This document shows, piece by piece, positions 1-9,106 of a stretch of DNA of 64,000 nucleotides (position 1 is its first letter; the number at the start of each line of letters is the position of its first letter). The stretch is from the NCBI GenBank assembly GCA_963787185.1, contig CAWBCC010000013.1:124001-188000 (forward strand), read 5' to 3'. The position numbers and the translations under genes were made by a program. The notes below the pieces were generated by a model. The model saw only the letters and a list, made by a program, of their open reading frames with translations. It was not told the DNA's origin and searched no databases. Source of the DNA: JAJXZP01 sp963787185 (GTDB lineage Bacteria > Spirochaetota > Spirochaetia > Treponematales > Rectinemataceae).

Positions 1-36
1 GGCACTCCCCTCACCACTCCCAGGGAAGGAGCAGCG

Positions 37-1113
37 ATGCCCTACACGATTCTGACAATAAATCCCGGTTCGACCTCCACCAAGATCGGCGTTTTCGAGG
101 ACGAAAAGGAAACTTTCAGCCAGAATGTGACGCATTCCAGCGATGAAATCGCAACTTTTCCGACGATTGCATCTCAATATGAGTTCAGAGAGAGGCACAT
201 TCGGGGCGCCCTCGCCGAGCGAGGATTCGACCTGCGGAAGCTCTCCGTAATTGTCGGACGAGGAGGTCTTCTCAGGCCGATTCCGGGCGGCGTCTATCGG
301 ATCAATGCCGCGATGAAGCACGACCTCGAGACGGCGCGCTACGGCGAGCATGCCTCGAACCTCGGGGCGCTGATCGCCGACAGGCTGGCATCCGAGCTGG
401 GCATTCCCGCCTTCATCGCCGATCCGGTGGGCGTCGACGAGCTGGTCGACGTGGCCCGAGTTTCGGGACACAGGCTGTTCCAGAGGCGTTCCATTTTCCA
501 TGCGCTCAACCAGAAGGCGGTCGCCCGCCGCTGGTGCCGCGAGCAGGGGAAGGCCTATGAAGAGGCGATCCTCATCGTGGCGCACATGGGCGGGGGTGTT
601 TCGATCGGCCTGCACGAGAAGGGGAGGGTGGTCGACGTCAACAACGCCCTCAACGGCGAGGGACCCTTCGGCCCCGAACGCTCCGGAACTCTGCCGGCAG
701 GCGATCTGGTCAAGCTGTGCTTCTCGGGGAAGTATCAGGAGCGGGAAGTCCTGCGAATGATAACGGGTCAGGGCGGGCTCGTCAGTTTCATGGGGTCGAA
801 CGACATGCGCGTCGCGGAACGGGGCTTTCTAAACGGGGATCCCGAGGCGAGTCTCTATTACCGTGCCTTCATCTATCAGGTCAGCAAGGCCATCGGCGCT
901 CTCGGCGCCGCTGCGGCCGGCCGGGCCGAGGCGATCATCCTTACGGGCGGCGTGGCCCACGGAGAGAAGATCGTAGCCGGCATCGAGGAGTGCTGTGGTT
1001 TCATCGCTCCGGTCGTGGTCTATCCCGGCGAGGGGGAACTGGAGGCTCTGGCCATGGCCGGGCTCCGCGCTCTTTCGGACGGATCCATCGCGGGGAGCTA
1101 CGAGGAGGAATGA
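37..1113 (+). CDS. buk: Butyrate kinase
   Basis: Phosphorylates butyrate or a branched short-chain acid, or in the fermentative direction makes ATP from the acyl-phosphate. The 358-residue protein has the acetokinase-family N-terminal phosphate motif NPGSTSTK (residues 9-16), the HMGGG glycine loop near residue 185 and a C-terminal ILTGGVAHG segment, and its length is normal for Buk. A GGGAAGGAG ribosome site lies just before the ATG. The stop codon overlaps the ptb start as ATGA, so the two are translationally coupled. It heads a six-gene operon with 2-oxoacid:ferredoxin oxidoreductase genes, so isobutyryl- or isovaleryl-phosphate is as likely a substrate as butyryl-phosphate. Acetate kinase is less likely given the ptb partner. 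Confidence 0.93.
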   Translation: MPYTILTINPGSTSTKIGVFEDEKETFSQNVTHSSDEIATFPTIASQYEFRERHIRGALAERGFDLRKLSVIVGRGGLLRPIPGGVYRINAAMKHDLETARYGEHASNLGALIADRLASELGIPAFIADPVGVDELVDVARVSGHRLFQRRSIFHALNQKAVARRWCREQGKAYEEAILIVAHMGGGVSIGLHEKGRVVDVNNALNGEGPFGPERSGTLPAGDLVKLCFSGKYQEREVLRMITGQGGLVSFMGSNDMRVAERGFLNGDPEASLYYRAFIYQVSKAIGALGAAAAGRAEAIILTGGVAHGEKIVAGIEECCGFIAPVVVYPGEGELEALAMAGLRALSDGSIAGSYEEE

Positions 1114-2015
1114 CGATGATCACGAGCATGGCTGGTATCATCCAGGCAGCCAAGGCCGCCGGTCGAAGGCGCGTCGCCGTGGCGGCGGCGCAGGACGCCT
1201 CCGCCCTCGAGGCGGCCGTAGACGCATGGAAGAACGCCATAGCGGAACCCGTGCTCATAGGCGACATCGCGGCCATGGATGCCATCGCCGGCGAGCTCGG
1301 GCTCGATATTTCCGGCTTCGAGCGCCACGAGGCGAAGGATGCGGCCGCTGCGGCCGCGAAGGCGGTGGAGCTCGTGAAGACCGGGAAGGCCGATATGGTC
1401 ATGAAGGGCCTCCTCGATACCTCGGTGCTCCTCAAGGCGGTGCTCAACAAGGAAGTCGGGCTGAACGCCGGCTGCCTCATGAGCCACGTGGTGGCGATCG
1501 AAGTGCCGACCTATCATAAGCTGCTCCTGGTGACCGACGCGGCCATCTCGATCGCGCCCGACATAAACGCGAAAATCGACATCATCGCCAATGCCGTGCG
1601 GGCCGCCAGGGCGCTCGGCGTCGAAACGCCCAAGGTGGCGCTTCTCGCCGCGGTGGAGAAGGTGAACTGGGAGAAAATGCCCTGCACCGTCGACGCCGCC
1701 GTCATCACGCAGATGAATCGCCGCGGTCAGATCAAGGGATGCATCGTCGACGGGCCCCTGGCCTTCGACAACGCCATCAGCGCCGAGAGTGCGAAGATAA
1801 AAAAAATCGTCTCCGATGTCGCCGGCGACGCGGACATTCTCGTGGCCCCCGACATCGAGGCGGGCAATATCCTGTACAAGGCCCTGATCGACCTCGGTCA
1901 GGCCAAAGGGGCGGCTATCGTCATGGGAGCGACCAAACCCGTCATTCTCACGAGCCGCTCCGACAGTGCGGAAACCAAGCTCGCATCCATAGCCCTCGCC
2001 GCGCTGGCGAGTTGA
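1110..2015 (+). CDS. ptb: Phosphate butyryltransferase
   Basis: Exchanges CoA of butyryl- or branched acyl-CoA for phosphate, supplying Buk. The product is 301 residues, normal for the PTA/PTB family. It carries the KMVMKGLLDTSVLLKAVL-type central segment (here starting ADMVMKG) and a C-terminal ARG-free MGATKPVILTSRSD motif typical of the family. The ATG at 1110 overlaps the buk stop by four bases and follows GAGGAGG; an in-frame ATG at 1116 is an alternative. The frame is open further upstream, but that part is antiparallel shadow inside buk and is not included. Confidence 0.92.
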   Translation: MTMITSMAGIIQAAKAAGRRRVAVAAAQDASALEAAVDAWKNAIAEPVLIGDIAAMDAIAGELGLDISGFERHEAKDAAAAAAKAVELVKTGKADMVMKGLLDTSVLLKAVLNKEVGLNAGCLMSHVVAIEVPTYHKLLLVTDAAISIAPDINAKIDIIANAVRAARALGVETPKVALLAAVEKVNWEKMPCTVDAAVITQMNRRGQIKGCIVDGPLAFDNAISAESAKIKKIVSDVAGDADILVAPDIEAGNILYKALIDLGQAKGAAIVMGATKPVILTSRSDSAETKLASIALAALAS

Positions 2016-2032
2016 ACGAAAGGAGATCCGAC

Positions 2033-2248
2033 ATGGCTCTCAAAGGAAAGCTCGAGATCGACCGGGAACGCTGCAAGGGCTGCGGTCTCTGCGTACGATC
2101 CTGCCCCACCAAGGTGCTCGAGATCGGCGGCGAGCCGAACTCCTGGGGCTACTACCCGGCCGCCGCGGCTCACGAGGACAAGTGCATCGCCTGCGGCAAT
2201 TGCTACACCGTGTGCCCCGACGTCGCGATCACGGTCTATAAGCTATAG
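2033..2248 (+). CDS. 2-oxoacid:ferredoxin oxidoreductase, ferredoxin-like delta subunit
   Basis: A 71-residue protein with two complete 4Fe-4S motifs, CKGCGLCVRSCP and CIACGNCYTVCP. Such small subunits carry electrons from the thiamine-pyrophosphate site to ferredoxin. It lies between ptb and the alpha subunit and has AAAGGAG nine bases before its ATG. The start is fixed by that ribosome site; upstream in-frame sequence belongs to a shadow of ptb. It could serve as a free ferredoxin, but its position inside the oxidoreductase operon argues for a subunit role. Confidence 0.88.
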   Translation: MALKGKLEIDRERCKGCGLCVRSCPTKVLEIGGEPNSWGYYPAAAAHEDKCIACGNCYTVCPDVAITVYKL

Positions 2249-2265
2249 TAAGGAGGAGGCTGAAA

Positions 2266-3345
2266 ATGGCTGAAGAGAAACGCCTCATGAAAGGCAACGA
2301 GGCCATAGGCGAGGCCGCCGTCCGCGCGGGCTGCAGGGCCTACTTCGGGTATCCCATCACCCCGCAGAACGAACTGACCGCCTATATGGCGAAGAACATG
2401 ATCGACAGGAAGCGGACATTCATCCAGGCCGAATCTGAAGTCTCGGCCATAAACATGGTCTACGGCGCGGCATCCACGGGAGCCCGCTCCATGACGAGTT
2501 CCTCGAGTCCCGGCGTCTCGCTCAAGCAGGAGGGGATTTCCTACGCCTGCGGCGCCGACCTGCCCCTGGTCATCGTCAATGTCCAGCGCTCGGGTCCCGG
2601 CCTCGGAGGCATCTCCCCGGGTCAGGGCGATTATTTCCAGGCCACCCGCGGCGGGGGCCACGGCGACTACTATCATCTCGTGCTGGCGCCCAAGAGCGTG
2701 CAGGAGGCGGCGGACCTCACCTACGAAGCCTTCGACCTCGCCGACAAATGGCGCATGCCCGTCATGATTCTCGCCGACGGCCTCATAGGCCAGATGATGG
2801 AGGGCGTCGTGCTGCCGCCCGGCCGCGATCTCTCCGCTCCGCCCCGCAAACCCTGGGCCGCGGGGCACCAGGCCGACTCTCACCGTCCGAACAACCATAT
2901 AACCTCGATCAACCTCGTTCCCGAGGATCTCGAGGCGGCGAACCGCAGGCGCTTCGCCCGCTACGACGAGATCAAGAACGCCGAGATCCGCTTCGAGGAA
3001 GTCAACACCGACAGGGCCGAGCTCGTGTTCGTGGCCTACGGCACTTCGAGCCGCATCTGTCTGGGCGCGCTGGAGATGGCCAGGAAGGCGGGCCTCGAGC
3101 TGGGACTCTTCCGCCCCATCAGCCTCTGGCCCTTCCCCGAAAAGCGCGTCGCCGAGCTGGCCGCCGCGGGCAAGAAGCTGCTCACGGTAGAGATGAGCAT
3201 GGGGCAGATGGTCGAGGACGTCCGTCTCGCGTCGAACGGCAAGACCGACGTCCACTTCTACGGCCGCTGCGGCGGCGTCATCCCCAGCGAGGAAGAGGTT
3301 CTCGCCGAGGCGTACCGACTGCTCGGCAGAAAGACCGGCAGGTAG
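2266..3345 (+). CDS. vorB: 2-oxoacid:ferredoxin oxidoreductase alpha subunit (VorB-like)
   Basis: Catalytic alpha subunit of a 2-ketoisovalerate- or 2-oxoglutarate-type ferredoxin oxidoreductase, which decarboxylates a 2-oxoacid to acyl-CoA and reduces ferredoxin. The 359-residue protein begins with the conserved GNEAIGEAAVRAGC...YPITPQNE pyrimidine-binding segment and has the GPGLGGISPGQGDY loop near residue 110. A GGAGG site precedes the ATG. It is followed by the beta and gamma subunits in the usual order for this four-subunit group. Neighbouring ptb-buk favours branched-chain 2-oxoacids, but substrate cannot be read from sequence. Confidence 0.88.
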   Translation: MAEEKRLMKGNEAIGEAAVRAGCRAYFGYPITPQNELTAYMAKNMIDRKRTFIQAESEVSAINMVYGAASTGARSMTSSSSPGVSLKQEGISYACGADLPLVIVNVQRSGPGLGGISPGQGDYFQATRGGGHGDYYHLVLAPKSVQEAADLTYEAFDLADKWRMPVMILADGLIGQMMEGVVLPPGRDLSAPPRKPWAAGHQADSHRPNNHITSINLVPEDLEAANRRRFARYDEIKNAEIRFEEVNTDRAELVFVAYGTSSRICLGALEMARKAGLELGLFRPISLWPFPEKRVAELAAAGKKLLTVEMSMGQMVEDVRLASNGKTDVHFYGRCGGVIPSEEEVLAEAYRLLGRKTGR

Positions 3346-3358
3346 GAAGGAGAGCGAA

Positions 3359-4138
3359 ATGGAACTCGCGTACGGGCATCCCAAGAGCCTGAAACCCATA
3401 CAGACGAAGTACTGTCCCGGATGCGGACACGGCGTCATACACCGACTCATAAGCGAAGTGGTCGACGAGATGGGCGTCCAGGAGCGCTCGGTCTTACTCA
3501 ATCCGGTCGGCTGTTCGATCTGGGCGGACCTCTACTTCGATTTCGATTCAGTCCAGCCCGCGCACGGGCGCACCCCCGCGGCCGCCACCGGGATAAAGCG
3601 CATGCTGCCCGATCACCTCGTGATCTGCTACCAGGGCGACGGCGACCTCGCCGCCATAGGCACGGCGGAGATTGTCCATGCGGCGAACCGAGGCGAAAAG
3701 TTCACGACGATCTTCGTGAACAACGCGATATACGGCATGACCGGCGGTCAGATGGCGCCGACCACGCTCGTGGGACAGAAGGCCACGACCGCCCCGTACG
3801 GACGCGACCCGATCGAGGCCGGCATGGGCTACCCCATCCGGGTCTGCGAACTTCTGGCCACCCTGGAAGGCACCAGATACCTGGCGCGGGGATCGGTGGA
3901 CAACGCCGTCAACGTCCGCAAGACCAAGCAGTACATCAGGAAAGCATTCGAGGCACAGATGAAGGGCGAGGGTTTCAGCATGGTCGAAGTCCTCTCGCCC
4001 TGCCCGACGAACTGGCAGATGAGCTCCGTCGAGGCCGCCGAATGGGTCGGGCAGAATATGGTGCCCTTCTACAGGTTGGGCGAAATCAAGAATACCCTGG
4101 AGGCGGCGTCGCCCCAGGCGGAGGGGGCGAAGCGATGA
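3359..4138 (+). CDS. 2-oxoacid:ferredoxin oxidoreductase beta subunit, TPP-binding
   Basis: The 259-residue thiamine-pyrophosphate subunit. CPGCGHG near residue 20 gives cluster or TPP-site cysteines, and GDGDLAAIG with the following NNAIYGMTGGQ is the TPP/Mg motif (GDG...N). AAGGAGAG precedes the ATG. The last codons overlap the next gene as ATGA. Together with the preceding alpha subunit and following gamma subunit it forms the oxidoreductase core. Confidence 0.9.
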   Translation: MELAYGHPKSLKPIQTKYCPGCGHGVIHRLISEVVDEMGVQERSVLLNPVGCSIWADLYFDFDSVQPAHGRTPAAATGIKRMLPDHLVICYQGDGDLAAIGTAEIVHAANRGEKFTTIFVNNAIYGMTGGQMAPTTLVGQKATTAPYGRDPIEAGMGYPIRVCELLATLEGTRYLARGSVDNAVNVRKTKQYIRKAFEAQMKGEGFSMVEVLSPCPTNWQMSSVEAAEWVGQNMVPFYRLGEIKNTLEAASPQAEGAKR

Positions 4139-4668
4139 CCGAAAAAACATTCATGGCCGGCTTCGGCGGGCAGGGCATCATCTCCCTCGGGCAGCTCTGG
4201 GTCTATTGCGCGATGAAAGAGGGGCTCGAAGTCACCTTCTTCCCCTTCTACGGGGCCGAGAAGCGCGGGGGGGTCGCCCGGGCTTCGGTGATCGTATCGA
4301 ACGGCGAAATCGCGAGCCCCCTCGTCACCAGGCCCGATTCCTCCGTGGTGATGAATACGGACAGTCTGCCTCTCTGCGAGGAAATAGCCAAAGAGGGGGG
4401 CGTGCTGCTCGTGAACTCGAGCCTCGTGAAGTCCGATAGCGCACGGAAGGATCTCAAATTGATCAAGATTCCCTGCAATGACATCGCCGAAAAGATCGGC
4501 GACGCGAAGATAGCGAACATGGTCATGATGGGCGCACTGTCCAAAATCACGGGAGCGGTCAAGCTGGACAAGCTCGAGGCGGTGCTCAGGACCTTCTTCC
4601 CCGAGTCCAAGCACCGTTTCATCCCCATGAACATGCAGGCCATAGAAGCGGGCCGCGCGGCCGTGTGA
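4135..4668 (+). CDS. 2-oxoacid:ferredoxin oxidoreductase gamma subunit
   Basis: A 177-residue gamma subunit. FMAGFGGQGIISLGQL at the N-terminus and the PFYGAEKRGGVARASV segment are typical of the POR_N/gamma family that closes the CoA site. The ATG overlaps the beta-subunit stop by four bases, showing translational coupling. It is the last gene of the operon; a short GC-rich hairpin without a T-run (4678-4695) follows. Confidence 0.88.
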   Translation: MTEKTFMAGFGGQGIISLGQLWVYCAMKEGLEVTFFPFYGAEKRGGVARASVIVSNGEIASPLVTRPDSSVVMNTDSLPLCEEIAKEGGVLLVNSSLVKSDSARKDLKLIKIPCNDIAEKIGDAKIANMVMMGALSKITGAVKLDKLEAVLRTFFPESKHRFIPMNMQAIEAGRAAV

Positions 4669-4852
4669 ACCCGGCGTCGCGGCAGGGATGCCGCGAAAAG
4701 CCGGCGGAACCGCGAAGTGGCTCCGCTATGTCGAGCGGCGCGCAGGATGGGCGGCGCTCGACTGAGGCCGGCCACGGAGGCATAGAGGCGCTGAGTCAAG
4801 AGTGAGAAGAGACGCCCCCGACAGAATCCGCTCCGCGCGACCTCATTGGAAT

Positions 4853-6030
4853 TCATTTCAATACGGCTTTCAGCCCGGGGATGCGGTTCAATACCAGGAA
4901 GGAAAAGGCGAGTGTCGTCGCGAACGCGAGAGGAGCCACCGCCGAGTGCTTGAGAAGGAGCGGGATCCGCCAGTCCCTGAGGAAGAGTGAGATCGAGATG
5001 AGGATCGGTGCGTGAAACATGTATATCGCGAAAGAATTTTCGCGAGGAGCCTCGTGAAGACGTTTTCGAAGTCGAGGTATTTTCGGAAGAAGGCCACGAG
5101 GCCGATGGAGAACCCGACGGCGACGAAGGATTCCCAGAACGAGTATGCGAAGCTCTGCCAGTACAGACCCCCGTTGGTCAGCATTATTCCCCGGGCCGCC
5201 CCGCCGGTCACCATGATGACGCCCCAGAGCGGGAGCCCGACTCCCAGGACGACGGAAAACCATCGCAGCCCCGACTTCTCAGGGAGGTTTTTCAGCCATC
5301 CTCTTTCCCCGGCATGGAGGCCGAGGAGAAAGAGAGCCAGGTAGGAGGCGAAATAGCAGAGCTGGAGATTGGCGACGCTGGTCCCGATGGGCTGGTAGAG
5401 CCTGATGGAGAAGGCCGCCAGGCCCGTGGCCAGGATGATGAGGATGATGGTCATGGTCCTGGGGGGATCGGCGAAGGGCTTCTTCGCGGGCCTCATGCCC
5501 CGGAAGGCCGCATAGACGAGGCTGAAAACGAGGAGCACTTCGACGAACCAGAGAGGTCCCGTCGAACCTACCCATGCGAAGGAGCCCAGATAATCGAGAT
5601 AGGCCAGGCCGGGACCGAGCCGCCCCCGGACGTTCCCGTAGTTCATGATAAAGTAGCCGATGAAGGGGTCGACGACGAACACATAGATGAGAAGGGGAAT
5701 CCCCAGGCGAAAGAGCCTTTCCTTTATGAACGCAGTCGCTCCGCGCTTCGCGAGCGACCTCGTCGCGAAATACGCGGCCAGAAAGAACAGAATCCCCATG
5801 AACCATGCCTGGGTGAAGGAGCCGTACAGGCCGAAGAGGATTCTCGAGACGATGTCCAGGTTCGCTGAATTCGCCTCCTTGTAGTACCAACCGCCGAAGC
5901 CGCTGTAGGTCACGTTGGAATGCATCACGACCACGAGAAAAATAACGAAGGATCTGAGATTGTCCAGATAGGCGAATCGTTGTTTCACGTCCGCTCCCGC
6001 GTCTGCAGCGGAAATTATCTTGTTTTGCAT
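4853..6030 (-). pseudogene. Acyltransferase 3 (OafA-type membrane O-acyltransferase), frameshifted
   Basis: An integral membrane acyltransferase of the acyltransferase-3 family, which O-acetylates surface sugars or peptidoglycan. The N-terminal part reads RFAYLDNLRSFVIFLVVVMHSN, with the family's catalytic-region His, followed by about nine hydrophobic segments. Near residue 330 the frame breaks. The rest (NSFAIYMFHAPILI...) continues in another frame to 4853. One extra base in the T4 run at 5037-5040 (A4 on the coding strand) restores a single protein of about 392 residues. This may be a sequencing error, a phase-variable tract or a true pseudogene. The start at 6030 follows AAGGAGAG; in-frame ATGs at 6051 and 6045 lack one. 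Confidence 0.8.
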
Positions 6031-6139
6031 ACCGCTCTCCTTCATAGGCATGAATATGCCGGCGGGTCATCGCGGCTTCTATCGGACGCGATTCCCTTTT
6101 CGGTCTCGATTCGATAGGAAGGGAGGCAGGAAGCGCTTC

Positions 6140-7054
6140 CTAGGTGGAGCTTCCCGTCATTCGTTTTAGAAGCTCGAAGCGGTTTGCGACACCTGCCTTC
6201 CTGAAAATGTTGGTGATGTGGTTCTTGACCGTATGCGGAGAGATGAATAGTTTAGCCGCAATGTCCTCATTGGAAAGGCCTTCGATGATCAGGGGGACGA
6301 TCTCCTTTTCCCTTTCCGTCAGCCCTAGATCGGGGAAAGTCCCGCTCGGAGGCGCCTTCGCCGCACCTTTCGCATGCAGGAGTTCCCTGGTGCAGAGGAC
6401 TGCGATGGAAATGTTCGTCAATATGAAGAAAAATGGGGAGAAGGGGAAATTCGAGCCATGGAGGAGAATCCCGAAATGGAGGATATCGTTGAGGACGGAA
6501 AGGACATTCAAGCCCATAAGCGCCGCGAAGAACGGCGGCAGGAAACCGCGGTACGCCGCGACAAGACTCCCGCGGTTGGCGATTATCACGAACGTCGCGT
6601 AGGCGGAACACATCGTTCCGAAAATCGTCGAGGCCAGATAGCCGTTATCCACGTTCACTATGCCCGGGCCGCTCAGGAAAATCGGCAATGACAGCACGAG
6701 GAAGAAGAAGAGGATGGAAAAGGCCCAAAACATGGTCTTTAGAAAAAGGGTGACTCTCGTGCGCGTAATCTCGTGGGCGAAAAGGGCCAGAAAGGCCCCC
6801 ATCATGACCGTAGCCAAGAATACTTCGTTCAATATCAGGAATCCTATGCGAGGATCGCCGCTCCTTGTGTAGTTATCCCTAACCCACGCCGCCGTATTGC
6901 CGATCAGGATCAGGCAAAGTCCCAGTATGCCGAATGCCAGGGTGCGCAGGGACCTTTCCTCCGTTTTCTTGTAGGTCAACCAAAGGAGGAGGAAGGCAGA
7001 AGGGCCCGAAAAAAAGGCCAAGACGAGCGCGATCAGCATGACCGTCGGCGGCAT
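6140..7054 (-). CDS. Membrane-anchored LuxR-family transcriptional regulator
   Basis: A 304-residue protein with about seven hydrophobic segments (residues about 5-225) followed by a LuxR helix-turn-helix: LTEREKEIVPLIIEGLSNEDIAAKLFISPHTVKNHI at about 240-275. It lacks a receiver domain, so the membrane part is probably the sensor. It lies upstream of the broken acyltransferase on the same strand with about 110 bases between them, and may control it. The signal is unknown. Confidence 0.8.
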   Translation of the reverse strand: MPPTVMLIALVLAFFSGPSAFLLLWLTYKKTEERSLRTLAFGILGLCLILIGNTAAWVRDNYTRSGDPRIGFLILNEVFLATVMMGAFLALFAHEITRTRVTLFLKTMFWAFSILFFFLVLSLPIFLSGPGIVNVDNGYLASTIFGTMCSAYATFVIIANRGSLVAAYRGFLPPFFAALMGLNVLSVLNDILHFGILLHGSNFPFSPFFFILTNISIAVLCTRELLHAKGAAKAPPSGTFPDLGLTEREKEIVPLIIEGLSNEDIAAKLFISPHTVKNHITNIFRKAGVANRFELLKRMTGSST

Positions 7055-7212
7055 AGGCCTCTACTATAGCCTCTAGCGGATCGTTTGATAATCGAGGCTT
7101 TTGAAAACTGCAAATGCGGAAACATCCCTCCACGATCCAGATGACATGTAGTCCAGGAACACGAGTTACACGCCAAGTCTCGGCCCGAGAAGACCTGTTT
7201 TCGGGCAGCTCA

Positions 7213-7560
7213 TCAGCCGCGCTTGAAGTGCGGCATGTCGAAGGGAATCTCGATCGACAATTCGACGAGACCCGCGAGCTCGCCGGACAGATACCAGGGC
7301 GCCTGATAGATCAGCTTCTTGACGCCGTTCTTTTCGATCGTGTACGCGTTGGGGCTTTTTTCGTCCAGCATTCTTCGGATAATCGCATTCGAATTGGCGC
7401 TATGGCATGTTTCGATGTTCTTCCCGACGAGATCCCTGCCCCCGTCGCCGGCGAAGGTCTTTGCCGATTTGTCGTTCATGTAGAGAATGGTGCCGTCCTT
7501 GGCCGTGACCGTGACGGCGCAGGGGAATTCGGTCGCCCAATCCGGGATGCTTTCCATCAT
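7213..7560 (-). CDS. Small stand-alone PAS-domain protein
   Basis: A 115-residue protein that is essentially one PAS fold: PCAVTVTAKDGTILYMNDKSAKTFAGDGG, then LVGKNIETCH and ANSNAIIRRML. The ATG at 7560 (or 7557) follows AAGGAG; upstream in-frame sequence is antisense to the NUDIX gene and is excluded. No output domain is present, so it may bind a small ligand or act through a partner. It is divergent from the NUDIX gene. Confidence 0.72.
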   Translation of the reverse strand: MMESIPDWATEFPCAVTVTAKDGTILYMNDKSAKTFAGDGGRDLVGKNIETCHSANSNAIIRRMLDEKSPNAYTIEKNGVKKLIYQAPWYLSGELAGLVELSIEIPFDMPHFKRG

Positions 7561-7684
7561 TTCCAGCTCCTTGTGTCGTTGTCGGATCGTATAGCCGGAG
7601 CGCGGTTCGCGCAAGGATGGGATGCGCCCGGCCTTGTCCTTCACCGCGCCGCGGCGGTAGTATCGCCGCCTGGGAGGCCGAACG

Positions 7685-8263
7685 ATGTCCATCGAGGGAC
7701 CCGGCGGCCTGCGCTGGACGCAGGTACATCGCAGAGAAGTCCTGGATTGCCGTATCTTCAGCGTCGCGGAGCGGGAAAACCGCGCCCCCGACGGCCGCAC
7801 CGGCCGCTTCACTGTGCTCGACGCGCCGGATTGGGCGACCGTGGTTCCCCTGCTCGAATACGGGGGCGAGCCCTGCTTCCTGATGGTCAGGCAGTACCGC
7901 CACGGCTCCGACGAAGTCTGCATCGAGTTTCCAGGCGGGGTCGTCGAGGCGGGCGAGGACCCCGCGGCTGCGGCCGCGCGCGAGCTTCAGGAAGAGACCG
8001 GCTACCGCGCCGGAAGCTTGAGGTGCGCCGGGGTGGTGTCGCCTAACCCGGCCATCATGACCAACCGCTACCACGTCTTCGTCGCCGACGGCCTCGGACA
8101 ATCGGGATCGCGCAACCTCGACGAGCACGAGATACTGGACTTCTTCCCGGTGCCAGTCCGGGAAGTCCGTTCCTCGATGGGCAAGGGGCAGTACTCGCAC
8201 GCCCTCATGGTCGCGGCTCTCTTCATGGCGGAGCGCCTGCTGGATAGCGTCGCCCACCCTTGA
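7685..8263 (+). CDS. NUDIX hydrolase, ADP-ribose pyrophosphatase-like
   Basis: A 192-residue NUDIX protein. The Nudix box reads GVVEAGEDPAAAAARELQEE with TGY after it, and the preceding LMVRQYRHGSDEVCIEFPGG is typical of ADP-sugar pyrophosphatases (NudF/ADPRase type). It would hydrolyse ADP-ribose or a related nucleotide sugar in the cytoplasm. The gene ends about 30 bases before the next gene, so the two may be cotranscribed. Confidence 0.85.
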   Translation: MSIEGPGGLRWTQVHRREVLDCRIFSVAERENRAPDGRTGRFTVLDAPDWATVVPLLEYGGEPCFLMVRQYRHGSDEVCIEFPGGVVEAGEDPAAAAARELQEETGYRAGSLRCAGVVSPNPAIMTNRYHVFVADGLGQSGSRNLDEHEILDFFPVPVREVRSSMGKGQYSHALMVAALFMAERLLDSVAHP

Positions 8264-8293
8264 CCACGCCGTGCTTTGATCCGATGATGGGCC

Positions 8294-9076
8294 ATGCAGC
8301 CGAGCGACGATCTGCCACCGGAGGAACGGTATAAAGGGGTCAAAGCCAAGGCCGACGCCTTCTTCATCAGGTCCACGTCCCTGCTGGCTCAGCAGATGCT
8401 TCTACGGATCGGCGACTACAGTCTCGCCGCGGCCCCCGCGTATTTTTCCTTCGACGAGATCAGCCTTCTTCTGGTGTTGAGTACCTCCGAGCTGACGCTC
8501 TTTTCGCGATACGTCAACGGAACCTGCAGCCTCATCCTCGCCTTCGATCTTCCGGGATCGAAGGAGGCGGTGCGATTTTTCGTACGCGCCGGACTGGCCG
8601 GCATCGAGCCCATGAAAGGCAGATCGAACGCCTGCATGGCGACTCTGAGGCTCAAGACGATCCCGCCCGTCTACACGGAGATACTCGGCTCGTTTTTCGG
8701 CGAGGTCGACGCGCGCCGGCAGAAGCGCGATCTCCTCGCCGGACGCTGGCTCGAAGCCGAGAAGAACAAGGGCCCGTCCCTCGCCGCCGAACTCGTCGTC
8801 GGTCAGGCCAGAGTCCCGGTCGAGCTCATCGCGATCGGCACCATGCAGGCTCGCGTGGCTCTCGCCGAAGCCGTCGAAGTCGCAGAGGGTTCGGCCCTCG
8901 CCCTGCGCATAAGCAAGGACGCCGCGGCCTTCTCGGTGTCCTGTTCCGTATCCGAGGGGAAGGGCCTTGCGGCCGGAGAGAACTTCCTCGATCTGGATTT
9001 TTCGAACGAGCTGGTCTCGCTCGTGGAGGAGAATCTCAAGAAAAACTCCGCGGGAGAAAACGCGCAGCGGCAATGA
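8294..9076 (+). CDS. Uncharacterised protein, possibly PilZ-like
   Basis: A 260-residue soluble protein with no signal peptide. The two halves, about 15-130 and 135-250, both look rich in beta strands. The layout resembles spirochaete proteins with a PilZN-type N-domain and a degenerate PilZ-like C-domain, but I cannot see a clean RxxxR...D/NxSxxG c-di-GMP motif, so the assignment is tentative. It directly follows the NUDIX gene on the same strand. Confidence 0.5.
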   Translation: MQPSDDLPPEERYKGVKAKADAFFIRSTSLLAQQMLLRIGDYSLAAAPAYFSFDEISLLLVLSTSELTLFSRYVNGTCSLILAFDLPGSKEAVRFFVRAGLAGIEPMKGRSNACMATLRLKTIPPVYTEILGSFFGEVDARRQKRDLLAGRWLEAEKNKGPSLAAELVVGQARVPVELIAIGTMQARVALAEAVEVAEGSALALRISKDAAAFSVSCSVSEGKGLAAGENFLDLDFSNELVSLVEENLKKNSAGENAQRQ

Positions 9077-9106
9077 GCTCCGGAGAGCGGACGAAACGGC
9101 GCGTCT

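Noticed and set aside
4678..4695. GC-rich hairpin CGCGGCA-ggga-TGCCGCG after the oxidoreductase operon as a terminator
   Set aside because: Seven-bp stem without T-run; such stems are common by chance at this GC content.
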